A stretch of DNA of 64,000 nucleotides from Fervidobacterium gondwanense DSM 13020 (lineage in GTDB: Bacteria > Thermotogota > Thermotogae > Thermotogales > Fervidobacteriaceae): contig NZ_FRDJ01000003.1 in NCBI RefSeq assembly GCF_900143265.1, positions 1-64,000 on the forward strand, given 5' to 3'. Position 1 is the stretch's first letter. Each line of letters starts with the position of its first letter. The translations under genes and the position numbers were made by a program. Below are positions 1 through 7,970 of this stretch, piece after piece. A model generated the notes under the pieces. The model saw only the letters and a program-made list of their open reading frames with translations. It was not told where the DNA came from and did no database searches.

Positions 1-101
1 TTTTGGAAAAGAAAGGGAAGTAAGAATTTTTTGAAAAAATAAGAAAAAACGTATTTCAGGAGGCTAATCAAAAATATTTCTTTGAAGAGGAGGTGGAACG
101 G

Positions 102-1037
102 ATGAAAAGGTTGATTTTTGTTTTTGGCATAGTATTAACAATGCTTGTGCTTTTCAGTTGTAATCCTTTGAATCTTTTTGAACCAAGAACATCGAAAGTT
201 TCTGTCGTCTTATCATCTGGTATTGAGGAAAGTGGAGATACAGTCAAACCTCAAAAATTCAGCGGAGTGGAAATCCTTGGTACCCAGTCAAGGCAAGAAG
301 CACCATGGGTTAAGAACATCGAGCACCTTTACGTGAAAGTCTCCAAGTTCTCGTATAGATACTCAACAAACCCAGGTGAGAACAAGTGGGCTACACCTAC
401 GGCTGTGGACAAAGTTGTTGACCTTACAATGCTTGACGCTACTGAGCTGAGCTGGTTAACATTTGACGTGCCAAAGGGTTCTGTTATATTAGCTCTTGGA
501 TTTGAAATCACCGAGGCAACGGTTACTGTAAATGATACAGACTATCCAGTTGAAATTCCAGCCGAAAGAAAAAGGATAGTTCTCAAGAACTTGAACTGGC
601 AAGTTGTCAACGATGAATCCCAAATTGTCCTCAGCATTGACTGGACAAGGAGCATTGTAAAAGCATCTGGCGGAGATTATATGCTTGTTCCAAGGATTGC
701 TTACAGATGGAGAGGTACATTGAAACAGTTGTGGGCAATCTATGGAGATGTGAAAATTAACGACTCAACCCCAACGGAACCTTTGTTGATAGGATTGTAC
801 GAAGGAACCGATACATCGGCAACACCTGTTGTGTTGAAGATGATTCCGACAAGAAATGAAGGAAAGTTCTACCTCGGAAAGCATGAAAAAGGTACTTATA
901 CGGCTGTTGTTTGGTATATTGATTTTACTTACGAAGGAACAGATGTCACTTTCACAGTTAATGAGGCGACATCGACGACGTTTGAGCATGGGGATGATAC
1001 TGCATACACGGAACTCCATCTGACAATCAAGAAATAA
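102..1037 (+). CDS. DUF4382-like secreted lipoprotein
   Basis: The 311-residue product starts with a lipoprotein signal: MKR, a hydrophobic stretch and a lipobox LFSC with the Cys near residue 17, so it is probably lipidated and held in the periplasm or on a membrane. The body resembles the DUF4382 family: a beta-rich domain with a segment on a surface-exposed strand (VKNIEHLYVKVSKF) and the SIVKASGGDYMLVPRI region near residue 190. A second beta domain of about 90 residues ends the protein. The ATG at 102 is preferred over an in-frame GTG at 93 because GAGGAGGTG (87-95) is well spaced for it and the GTG lies inside that ribosome binding site. Its function is unknown. It ends at a bidirectional terminator and appears to be a single-gene unit, although its promoter may lie outside the window. 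Confidence 0.8.
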   Translation: MKRLIFVFGIVLTMLVLFSCNPLNLFEPRTSKVSVVLSSGIEESGDTVKPQKFSGVEILGTQSRQEAPWVKNIEHLYVKVSKFSYRYSTNPGENKWATPTAVDKVVDLTMLDATELSWLTFDVPKGSVILALGFEITEATVTVNDTDYPVEIPAERKRIVLKNLNWQVVNDESQIVLSIDWTRSIVKASGGDYMLVPRIAYRWRGTLKQLWAIYGDVKINDSTPTEPLLIGLYEGTDTSATPVVLKMIPTRNEGKFYLGKHEKGTYTAVVWYIDFTYEGTDVTFTVNEATSTTFEHGDDTAYTELHLTIKK

Positions 1038-1051
1038 AAAATGCAAAAATT

Positions 1052-1086
1052 AAAGCCCAGCGCACATATCGCTGGGCTTTTTATTT
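1052..1086. terminator. Bidirectional rho-independent terminator
   Basis: An 11-bp perfect stem (AAAGCCCAGCG / CGCTGGGCTTT) with a 7-nt loop is followed by a T-rich tract and preceded by A residues. It lies between two convergent genes and can serve both. Confidence 0.9.
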
Positions 1087-1098
1087 TTAAATTTACAC

Positions 1099-2631
1099 TC
1101 ACTCTTCGCTTAGAAGTATATTTTTGAGTTTCTTATAGTACACAGCAAACAAGACTGCCAATGCAATTCCTGAGCCAGTTAAGAGTAGCCAATTTAAAAC
1201 CATCTTAATTCCTTCAAGTTTAGCCCTCATTATGATTAAGTTCAGCGGGAAGATGATGCCAAACGCAAGGCCGAGGGTTATTCCTTCTATTAGGAACGTC
1301 GCACCAACCGAGAACGGCTGGTTCTTCGCCTTACCTGGACTTTTGATACTGTAGTAAGAACCTATCAATGCACTGAGCATGAATAAAAGCACAGATATGG
1401 CTACGTAAATCAGAGATTGAACTGAGAATTTTCTGATTATCGATGCGATGATAGTGATAGCTACAAACACCGAGATGTTAATGAATACAGGTATGATGAG
1501 CTTTGGCAATATGAGGTTCTTAGGCCTAATTGGGAATGCCTTGACTACAGATTTGTATTGGATTTCGTTCGATGTCAGTATACCTGCTTCTATTGCACAA
1601 TAAAGCACAGCTATTACGATGTATGGCGTGAGCGCACTTATTGAAGAGCTCGATGTGAAGAACATGAAAAGTGAAAAGATTGCAGGGTAGAGAATCAAGA
1701 AGATGAACTGCTCATTTCTGACAAGTAATTTAGTATCTTTCCAAAGTACACCGCCCATTCTGGAAGAGTAAGAGCTCTTTTTGAAATATTCTTTTTTCTC
1801 TTTACTCTTTTTGCGTATATTCTCAAATCCGACCTTTCCTGCCAACTTCCAAAATAGGAATAGAGAGCCTACAGAAAGAATGCCAACTGCGAGTACGATT
1901 GAGAAGTTTTCAGAATATGACCATGTTAGGACGTTGTATTTGGAATTTGCAAAAGATAGTAATTTTACTATATTCTGGTTCTCACCTAAAGTTGAAAAGT
2001 CCACGTCTTGCAAACTCACAAAAACAAGGTATATGAATACGAGCAACAGTATCATCACCGTGTTAAGTATTCTGAGATACCTCTTCGATGTTACCCCACC
2101 AAAGAGAACTGCAAATAGGGCAGAGACACTTGAGAGAAATATTAAATGGAGCAACGTTTGGAGTATGAAAGCCAAGACATTCTGTTTAACTGCGATACCA
2201 TATGCCAGGGCTGACGCTACAAAAAAACCAAGCGTGAAGGCTTGACTAGAAAGAGTGACAAGTAAATAGTACAGAGTGATTACGTTCCTTCTTATCGGTA
2301 AAGTGAGGAGGAATTCCACATCTTCGTTTCTCGAGAATGCGTACATCCCTGTTCCAACAAACCCTACGACGTAGAAGAGCGAGAACATCGATATCGTTAG
2401 AAAATAGAAAGCCTTAGCAACATCAGGAAATGCTGATAGTGCTTTGTAAATCTGATAATTTGATAAATAAATAAATATAGCCATTGGAAGAGTGGAAAAT
2501 AGAAGGAGAATGATATATCTTGACCCTTGGCTTCTTGACGTGTTAGATTCCTTTCTTTTTGATTTTCGTTGTGCATTTTGCTGCATAAGGTTAAGTCCAA
2601 CGTATCTGAACAATATACTCAATTCTCGCAT
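1099..2631 (-). CDS. ABC-2-type transporter permease
   Basis: An integral membrane protein of about 510 residues with roughly a dozen hydrophobic segments in two halves, separated by a charged region near residues 270-290. It follows an ABC ATPase gene by 26 bp on the same strand, so the two probably form an exporter of the ABC-2 type. The substrate is not evident. The preferred start is the ATG at 2631 (MRELSILF), because the in-frame GTG at 2640 forms part of an AAGGTGA-like ribosome binding site. The family call is from overall topology and gene context; I see no diagnostic motif. It shares the bidirectional terminator with the convergent lipoprotein gene. Confidence 0.75.
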   Translation of the reverse strand: MRELSILFRYVGLNLMQQNAQRKSKRKESNTSRSQGSRYIILLLFSTLPMAIFIYLSNYQIYKALSAFPDVAKAFYFLTISMFSLFYVVGFVGTGMYAFSRNEDVEFLLTLPIRRNVITLYYLLVTLSSQAFTLGFFVASALAYGIAVKQNVLAFILQTLLHLIFLSSVSALFAVLFGGVTSKRYLRILNTVMILLLVFIYLVFVSLQDVDFSTLGENQNIVKLLSFANSKYNVLTWSYSENFSIVLAVGILSVGSLFLFWKLAGKVGFENIRKKSKEKKEYFKKSSYSSRMGGVLWKDTKLLVRNEQFIFLILYPAIFSLFMFFTSSSSISALTPYIVIAVLYCAIEAGILTSNEIQYKSVVKAFPIRPKNLILPKLIIPVFINISVFVAITIIASIIRKFSVQSLIYVAISVLLFMLSALIGSYYSIKSPGKAKNQPFSVGATFLIEGITLGLAFGIIFPLNLIIMRAKLEGIKMVLNWLLLTGSGIALAVLFAVYYKKLKNILLSEE

Positions 2632-2657
2632 ATGTTTCACCTTCGCTCGCTACGAAA

Positions 2658-3410
2658 TCAGAGGTTTTCAACAATTTCTTGTATATCGTCAGTGGCGGTG
2701 AGCGATAGGAAGATATCTTCCAATGACTTGCCGTAGCTCTCTTTCAGTTCCGCGACAGAACTTTCGGCGATTACTTGCCCTTTGTTTATTATCGCAACTC
2801 TATCGCACATCTTTTCGGCTATTTCAAGTATGTGTGTTGTCATGAAGATTGTCATTCCTTCACTCGCGTATTTTCTAAGCAGTTCTTTAAGTATTCGAGC
2901 ACTCTTTGCGTCAAGACCTACAGTTGGTTCATCTAAAAACAGCACTTCTGGTTTTCTCATCAAAACAGAGATGAGCATGAGTTTTTGCTTCATACCGTGC
3001 GACATTTCGCCGACAAGTTTTGAAAGATAATCTACCCCGAACGCACCGCATAGCTCATCTATCCTTTCTTCGAGCTGCTTTTTGTCTAATCGATATATCG
3101 CAATTATGAAATCAAGGAACTCGTATCCTTTGAGATGTTCGTAAATCTTCGGTTCATCTGGCACAATACCGATTCTCCGCTTTATCTCAACATCATAATC
3201 CTTCATATCAAGTCCAAGTATTTCCACTTTACCACTTGTTGGCTTGAGTGTTCCAGTGAGCATCTTTATAGTAGTTGTCTTACCTGCACCATTAGGACCA
3301 AGGAAACCAAATATCTCGCCATGTTTGACCTGAAGATTTACACCATCTACAGCGGTGAAATCCCCGAACTTTTTTACAAGACCAGCAGCACGTATTGCTA
3401 ACCCGGACAT
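2658..3410 (-). CDS. ABC transporter ATP-binding protein (exporter type)
   Basis: A 250-residue nucleotide-binding subunit. It has Walker A GPNGAGKTT (about residue 36), the signature helix around GEMSHGMKQ, Walker B VLFLDEPTVGLD and the switch histidine in MTTHILE. The order of motifs and the GLDxxS segment match the CcmA/NatA subfamily that energises ABC-2 exporters, in keeping with the membrane gene 26 bp downstream. The start at 3410 has only a distant G-run (AAGGGGG) as a ribosome binding site. A good sigma-70-type promoter lies 45-72 bp upstream, so this gene probably begins the two-gene operon. Confidence 0.93.
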   Translation of the reverse strand: MSGLAIRAAGLVKKFGDFTAVDGVNLQVKHGEIFGFLGPNGAGKTTTIKMLTGTLKPTSGKVEILGLDMKDYDVEIKRRIGIVPDEPKIYEHLKGYEFLDFIIAIYRLDKKQLEERIDELCGAFGVDYLSKLVGEMSHGMKQKLMLISVLMRKPEVLFLDEPTVGLDAKSARILKELLRKYASEGMTIFMTTHILEIAEKMCDRVAIINKGQVIAESSVAELKESYGKSLEDIFLSLTATDDIQEIVENL

Positions 3411-3454
3411 ATAGTATTTGTACCCCCTTATGTGCGAAATATTAAGTTAATAAA

Positions 3455-3482
3455 ATTCTACCTCAAAAGGTCAGAATGTCAA
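3455..3482 (-). promoter_or_regulatory. Promoter of the ABC exporter operon
   Basis: On the minus strand TTGACA is followed after 16 bp by TAGAAT, upstream of the ATPase gene. Confidence 0.65.
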
Positions 3483-3483
3483 A

Positions 3484-3516
3484 TTAAAAAAATCACATAG
3501 TATATTGTGTGAGATT
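3484..3516 (-). terminator. Possible terminator of hflKC
   Basis: On the minus strand an imperfect stem pairing AAATC(T)CACA with TGTGATTT, with a 10-nt loop and one bulge, is followed by a T run. It sits just beyond the hflC stop codon. The stem is AT-rich and weak. Confidence 0.45.
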
Positions 3517-3535
3517 TTAAAATTCGTTTTGCACA

Positions 3536-4384
3536 TTACTGCATCTCCTCAAGTATTCTTAGATCTTGTCCTACTATTACTACACTTCCTGGAATTATCT
3601 TCTTATAGCTCTCCAAGGTTCTCAACAGTTGGTAGAATTCACTATCTCGTGCGAATGACTCAGCATAGATTTGTGTTGCACTGGCTTCACCTGTTCCTTT
3701 TATCTTTTCTGCTTCGCTTATTGCTTGTGCCTTAATTATTGTTGCCTGCTTCTCGGCTTCCGCCCTAATCCTCTGAGCTTCTTTTTGTCCTTCTGCTCTG
3801 ATAAGTTCGGCTATGCTCTGCCTTTCCGACTTCATTCTCTCAAAAACCGCTTGCTGGTTTTCTTTTGGAAGGTCTGTGTGTTTAATTCGCACGTCCAATA
3901 CTTCAATGCCAAATTCGGAGAGGTTCTTTCGGGCAAAATTAGTTATAGCCGACAAGTACTGCCTTTCGCCCGTCACTATATCGTCGAAATTGAGCTTCGC
4001 GAGTATGTTCCTCAGGCCAGAGTAGATAACATCGTCTATTCTTGATAGTGCTAAGTTTGGTGTTTTGACCGATTCGATGAATTTCTTGGGGTCTGAGATC
4101 TTCCATATCGCATATGAATCTACAAGCATTGTTTTCTTATCGAGCGATATTATCTTTTCAACAGGAATATCGTAGATGTAGTATCTTTTACTCAGCCTAA
4201 CGACGTTGTCGATGAATGGAGAACGAAAGTATATGCCTGGTTCGGAAATAACGCGTCTTATCTCTCCAAATCGCAACACTATGGCATATTGAGTTTGATC
4301 TACGATGAACAGCGATAAAGCTGCCAGAATTAATATCACTACTGCGAAAATGCTTACAGAAATTATTGTCGTAATCCTTTTCAT
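3536..4384 (-). CDS. hflC: SPFH/Band 7 protein HflC
   Basis: A 282-residue prohibitin-like protein with one N-terminal membrane segment (residues about 5-27) and an SPFH domain (VDQTQYAIVLRFGEI onward). A charged Ala/Glu/Lys/Arg helical stretch near residues 195-240 resembles the coiled-coil part of HflC. In characterised bacteria HflK and HflC form a large membrane complex that modulates the FtsH protease. The start overlaps the hflK stop codon by 4 bp (ATGA), which implies translational coupling. Family assignment is firm; its partner FtsH is not in the window. Confidence 0.93.
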   Translation of the reverse strand: MKRITTIISVSIFAVVILILAALSLFIVDQTQYAIVLRFGEIRRVISEPGIYFRSPFIDNVVRLSKRYYIYDIPVEKIISLDKKTMLVDSYAIWKISDPKKFIESVKTPNLALSRIDDVIYSGLRNILAKLNFDDIVTGERQYLSAITNFARKNLSEFGIEVLDVRIKHTDLPKENQQAVFERMKSERQSIAELIRAEGQKEAQRIRAEAEKQATIIKAQAISEAEKIKGTGEASATQIYAESFARDSEFYQLLRTLESYKKIIPGSVVIVGQDLRILEEMQ

Positions 4385-5307
4385 TTTGAACCACCACCTA
4401 ACAGGTTGTCGAGATTGAGGAACGTGATTTTTTGAGAATCATCCAATGTTATTATAGTTCTCGCTTTTGGCAATACCTGTTCGAGTGTTTCTATTCTGAG
4501 CCTTGTTTCTGTGATTTTTGGAGCTTTCTTGTACTCGTTGAGGATGCTCAAGAATCTTTGTGTTTCACCGGTGGCTTGGAGAATCTTCTCTTGTGCATAT
4601 GCTTCCGCTTCAAGGATTATCTTCTTAGCCTCACCTTCGACCTTAGGAATGAGGTTGTTTGCGTATTTTAAAGCTTCGTTGATGTATCTTTCCTTATCTT
4701 GCTTGGCGTTGTTTACATCATCGAAAGCAGAAATCACTGGAGCAGGCGGAACAACTTCCTGGAGCAGTACATTAATCACATAGATTCCTACGTCATAACT
4801 GTCGAGAAGTTTTTGGACTATTTCTCGGACCTCCGAAGAGACTGTATCCCTTTCAGCAGTCAATATTTCATCAACGGTCCTTCTTGCGATGCGCTCTCTT
4901 AACGCGGATTCTGTAGAGAATTTGACAAGCGCTTCAGGATTATCAACCTTGAATGCGAATTTGATAGGATCACTTACTCGGAACTGAACTACTGCCTCAA
5001 CTGAGACAATATTTCCATCTTCTGTTAGAGCCAGGGCTTCTTCCTCTTCGCTGGCATATTGACCTGGTCTCACCGTTCTGAATCCAATTTCCTGTTTCCT
5101 CACAGTCTGAACGTCGACTATGACGTGCGACTGGAATGGATAAGGTGCGTGTGCGTGTATACCAGGTCCTGTGGTATGTGAGTACTTTCCAAAGGTCTTG
5201 ATTAAAGCAACTTCTGAAGGACCAACTTGATAGACCCCCGTACCAAAATAAATAACTACAAGTACGATTAAAATAGTTAGCAAGATAGTACTTCTTTTGG
5301 TGCTCAT
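4381..5307 (-). CDS. hflK: SPFH/Band 7 protein HflK
   Basis: A 308-residue partner of HflC: one N-terminal transmembrane helix (residues about 7-25) followed by an SPFH domain (VGPSEVALIKTFGKY, GPGIHAHAPYPF) and a C-terminal helical region. It lacks the long Gly-rich N-terminal extension of the enterobacterial protein, so it is shorter. The ATG at 5307 is chosen because GAGAGGTG lies 6 bp upstream; an in-frame GTG at 5316 lies within that site. An extended -10 element just upstream suggests that transcription starts here independently of btuFC. Confidence 0.93.
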   Translation of the reverse strand: MSTKRSTILLTILIVLVVIYFGTGVYQVGPSEVALIKTFGKYSHTTGPGIHAHAPYPFQSHVIVDVQTVRKQEIGFRTVRPGQYASEEEEALALTEDGNIVSVEAVVQFRVSDPIKFAFKVDNPEALVKFSTESALRERIARRTVDEILTAERDTVSSEVREIVQKLLDSYDVGIYVINVLLQEVVPPAPVISAFDDVNNAKQDKERYINEALKYANNLIPKVEGEAKKIILEAEAYAQEKILQATGETQRFLSILNEYKKAPKITETRLRIETLEQVLPKARTIITLDDSQKITFLNLDNLLGGGSK

Positions 5308-5340
5308 GTTTGTCACCTCTCTATTTGTATGTTCAAAATC

Positions 5341-5349
5341 ATTATACCA
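5341..5349 (-). promoter_or_regulatory. Extended -10 promoter of hflKC
   Basis: The minus strand carries TGGTATAAT 34 bp before the hflK start codon. No convincing -35 hexamer is visible, as expected for an extended -10 promoter. Confidence 0.55.
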
Positions 5350-5392
5350 CGCATTTGGAAAAAAGCAGGTGTGAAAGACTCTTGAAGAACGC

Positions 5393-6397
5393 TCAGAAAT
5401 TCTTATTGCCGTTCTTCAATTTGAGCAGAACGAACATGAACGGTGCACCTATGAGGGAGGTGATTATTCCAACAGGGATTTCAACGGGGTTGAGCAATGT
5501 ACGGGCTAATGTATCGCAGATTGACATGAGCATGCCACCTAAGAGAATGGTAGCAACGATGTTGTTCCTGTGTTTCGGACCAGCTAACGTTCGTGCCATG
5601 TGCGGGACTATCAATCCAACAAATCCTATAATTCCTGTTTTTGAAACGAAAGCTGCGGTAACGAACGCACCAAGCAAGTAAAAGAGCCATTTTAGAAGCT
5701 CAACATTGACTCCCAAACTCTTCGCTTCTTTCTCGCCAAGTACCATTGCATCGAGCTGTCTGCTCATCATCATCGATAGTACGGCAAGAGTTGTTAAAGA
5801 AATTGCTGGTAGCACAATATCAGTAAATGTGATTCCGGAAAAAGAACCAAAAAGCCAGACGTGGCCTGTTACGAGTGATCTATTCGCTATATTCAAAAGG
5901 AGCATGCTCCCTGCCGAGAACATAGTGCTCACGAGTACACCGCTTAGGACTAAATGTACGGTAGGGACTATGTTGCCCTTTCTCGCAAGTGCTATAGCCA
6001 GCATAGATGCTACTACTGCGAATATGAAACTCATTGTTGGTATACTCACGTGAGCGATAGAGTTGACAATGAAGTATATGCCTAAAAGAGCACCGAAACT
6101 TGCACCAGCAGACGTTCCGATAAGATATGGGTCAACAAGTGGGTTTTTCATTATCGCTTGAAATATGTTACCTACAAGTGCCAGTGCTGAACCTGTGAGC
6201 GTTGCCATTAAGACCCTCGGAAGTCTTAAGTGCCAGAGCATGTAGCTTTCTGGAGAGTCTGAGTTTATTAATTTTATGGCTTTGATTGGGCTAACATATA
6301 CCGTCCCAAAAGAGATATTGATGAGAAAAACAAATAAGAAAAGGACAGGGAGAAGATATCTCCCTGTCTTGATTAAGAGAACCCTTAACTTAGTCAA
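5393..6397 (-). CDS. btuC: Cobalamin-type ABC transporter permease (FecCD/BtuC family)
   Basis: A 334-residue polytopic membrane protein of the FecCD family. Conserved features include LRLPRVLMATLTGSALALVG near residue 55 with the following NPLVDPYLIGTSAGA stretch, and GIIGFVGLIVPHMAR in the cytoplasmic loop that contacts the ATPase. These families import cobalamin, haem or siderophores. The upstream cobalamin riboswitch and BtuF-like binding protein point to corrinoids. The gene starts 2 bp after the binding-protein stop codon. No ATPase gene follows: the next gene is hflK, with its own promoter, so the ATPase must be encoded elsewhere. Confidence 0.88.
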   Translation of the reverse strand: MTKLRVLLIKTGRYLLPVLFLFVFLINISFGTVYVSPIKAIKLINSDSPESYMLWHLRLPRVLMATLTGSALALVGNIFQAIMKNPLVDPYLIGTSAGASFGALLGIYFIVNSIAHVSIPTMSFIFAVVASMLAIALARKGNIVPTVHLVLSGVLVSTMFSAGSMLLLNIANRSLVTGHVWLFGSFSGITFTDIVLPAISLTTLAVLSMMMSRQLDAMVLGEKEAKSLGVNVELLKWLFYLLGAFVTAAFVSKTGIIGFVGLIVPHMARTLAGPKHRNNIVATILLGGMLMSICDTLARTLLNPVEIPVGIITSLIGAPFMFVLLKLKNGNKNF

Positions 6398-6399
6398 TA

Positions 6400-7299
6400 T
6401 TATTTTCCTCCGTAGAAGAAGTTGTAGAATATATCCAAGTATTTAAAAACATGAGGTGCTGCCTGACTAATTTCGTCTCCGTCAATTACAAAGACCTTTC
6501 CATTCTTAACTGCTTTCAGGTTTTTCATTATTGAATGGTTCTTCACTGTTTTTTCAATTTCTTTTGGATCTCCATAACCGCCAATGACAATAACATCAGG
6601 ATCTTGTTTAACAAGCCATTCCCAGCTGACTGAAAGCCAGCCGTTGTTTCCTGAATAAGGAGCCGCTATGTTCCTTCCACCAGCGATAACGATGAGCTCG
6701 TTCACATATGAACCAGTACCAGCGGTCCAGAGCTCTTTGGCTTTTTCATCTGGAATTGTTATCGTGAAGAATACAGTTGGCCTGTTTTCTAATGGTATTT
6801 TTGATGTCTTTTGTCCCATTTCAGCCATCTTGTCTCTTAACTCTTGTGATATTTTGTCAGCTTTAGCCTTAATGTTAAAAACTGCGCCGAGTTGTCCAAC
6901 GGCCTTTATGATATCAGTCAATGTGTTTGCATTGAGAACGTATGCAGTAAGATTTGCTTTCTCAAGTTTCTCAACTTCTGGAAATTGGAATCCGCCAAAT
7001 GTGAACACAATATCTGGTTTTAGCGAGTAAATCTTTTCAATGTTCAGTGGTACCATGTTTCCGATGTTTTCAGCCTTTCTGTAATTATCCCATGCTGTGA
7101 CTCCAACTATTCTGTTTTCAAGTCCAAGGGCCTGCAAGTATCTTGTTGCGCTCGGTGCTGCGGATACTACCCTTCTTGGTGGCATCGGGATGTTAACGAT
7201 ACGTCCAGCATCGTCTACGACTGCTATCGCTAAGGATAAGACAGTGCTTAAGAGTACAAAAAGTGCTAAAAACCTTCTCAGTGTTCCAGACCTAAACAT
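6400..7299 (-). CDS. btuF: Cobalamin-type ABC transporter substrate-binding protein
   Basis: A 299-residue secreted binding protein. A signal peptide (FRSGTLRRFLALFVLLSTVLS) is followed by a class III binding fold: IPMPPRRVVSAAPSATRYLQALG, then VGVTAWDNYR, and DPDVIVIGGYGDP in the second lobe. This matches the BtuF/FepB family. The true start is the ATG at 7299, 9 bp after GAGGGAGG. The same frame stays open upstream to 7401, but that extension is riboswitch RNA, not protein. Regulation by the cobalamin riboswitch in the leader makes a corrinoid the likely ligand. It is co-transcribed with btuC. Confidence 0.9.
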   Translation of the reverse strand: MFRSGTLRRFLALFVLLSTVLSLAIAVVDDAGRIVNIPMPPRRVVSAAPSATRYLQALGLENRIVGVTAWDNYRKAENIGNMVPLNIEKIYSLKPDIVFTFGGFQFPEVEKLEKANLTAYVLNANTLTDIIKAVGQLGAVFNIKAKADKISQELRDKMAEMGQKTSKIPLENRPTVFFTITIPDEKAKELWTAGTGSYVNELIVIAGGRNIAAPYSGNNGWLSVSWEWLVKQDPDVIVIGGYGDPKEIEKTVKNHSIMKNLKAVKNGKVFVIDGDEISQAAPHVFKYLDIFYNFFYGGK

Positions 7300-7325
7300 A
7301 GCAAAACCCTCCCTCTTTGCAAAAA

Positions 7326-7538
7326 TTTGTTGCCATCCCCAGGCGTCGTGGTGGATGGCATACCTTCCTCTACACATCAGGTCTCCCGACTTGTGGATCA
7401 TCCTACTCCCTGCGCCTTCCCAGCCTTTTAAGAATTAGCCAGTGGCACTTTGCAGGTTTCGTCCCCACTTACGGTGGCGGCCCCGTGCCGGATTTTCACC
7501 GGTCTTCCCTTGAGTGTGTAAAGGGAGGTTATTCTTAT
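7326..7538 (-). ncRNA. Cobalamin (AdoCbl-type) riboswitch
   Basis: Reading the minus strand, the leader contains the conserved core GGTGAAAATCCGGCACGG with a following GCCACCGT element, then GCCACTG, and finally the B12 box AAGTCGGGAGACCTG (7378-7392). The elements occur in canonical order and spacing. The 3' part forms a hairpin pairing TGCCATCC with GGATGGCA (7331-7360), followed after 5 nt by five Ts. I take this as the expression platform, probably a transcriptional switch. The btuF start codon lies 27 nt downstream. Cobalamin binding should repress btuFC. Confidence 0.95.
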
Positions 7539-7543
7539 TTCGT

Positions 7544-7572
7544 ATTATACTACACCCTTTTAGCTACAGCAA
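7544..7572 (-). promoter_or_regulatory. Promoter of the riboswitch-btuFC operon
   Basis: On the minus strand TTGCTG is followed after 17 bp by TATAAT. The -35 hexamer lies inside the last codons of the preceding membrane-protein gene of the feo operon. Confidence 0.7.
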
Positions 7573-7970
7573 CTGCCCTTTTCGTTCTTCTGTATCCCAA
7601 CGTCTGTTCTTAAAGCTGTCTTTTTTATGTATATGACGTTTATCACGCTGTATATGCCTGTGATGAAAAGTATAGCGTCGGCAAGGCTGAGCTTGTATAC
7701 TTCATCGCCTATTATCAGATTCGAAAAAGATATCAAGTACGCGAGCAGAACATAACCTGCGGCGATTGAAAACAAAATGCTCCCTACGTAAAGATGTGCG
7801 ACTCTGAATGAGTAATTCGCCGTGCCATACTCGCGAAATCCGAAGAAAAAGACCATTGAAAAGCTGAGTATAACGAGTGAGAATATTATCTCGTCACTAA
7901 GAAGATACGATATGAAGGTGATGAGTGATAACACAAGCATCGTTAACAACATCCTGTTCAGGCTTCTCAT
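7560..7970 (-). CDS. Small membrane protein of the feo operon, Cys-Cys C-terminus
   Basis: A 136-residue protein of unknown family with about four hydrophobic helices (residues about 8-25, 28-46, 58-80, 95-112) and a cytoplasmic-looking charged tail ending in GSCCS. The ATG overlaps the feoB stop codon by 4 bp, so it is translationally coupled to feoB. The position recalls small accessory proteins (FeoC-like, or the Cys-rich FeoB-associated proteins) found after feoB in other bacteria, but there is no sequence motif beyond the terminal Cys pair to support that identity. A role in ferrous iron transport is inferred only from context. Confidence 0.75.
   Translation of the reverse strand: MRSLNRMLLTMLVLSLITFISYLLSDEIIFSLVILSFSMVFFFGFREYGTANYSFRVAHLYVGSILFSIAAGYVLLAYLISFSNLIIGDEVYKLSLADAILFITGIYSVINVIYIKKTALRTDVGIQKNEKGSCCS

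Noticed and set aside
1-101. Second Shine-Dalgarno-like site (AGGAGG at 58-63) upstream of the lipoprotein
   Set aside because: No usable start codon follows it at a suitable distance; the frame after it closes at once.
1781-2245. 154-codon plus-strand frame
   Set aside because: It is antisense to the ABC-2 permease gene and has no ribosome binding site or protein-like pattern.
7300-7401. N-terminal extension of btuF
   Set aside because: The frame is open but the DNA is the 3' part of the cobalamin riboswitch, and the signal peptide with a proper ribosome binding site begins at 7299.
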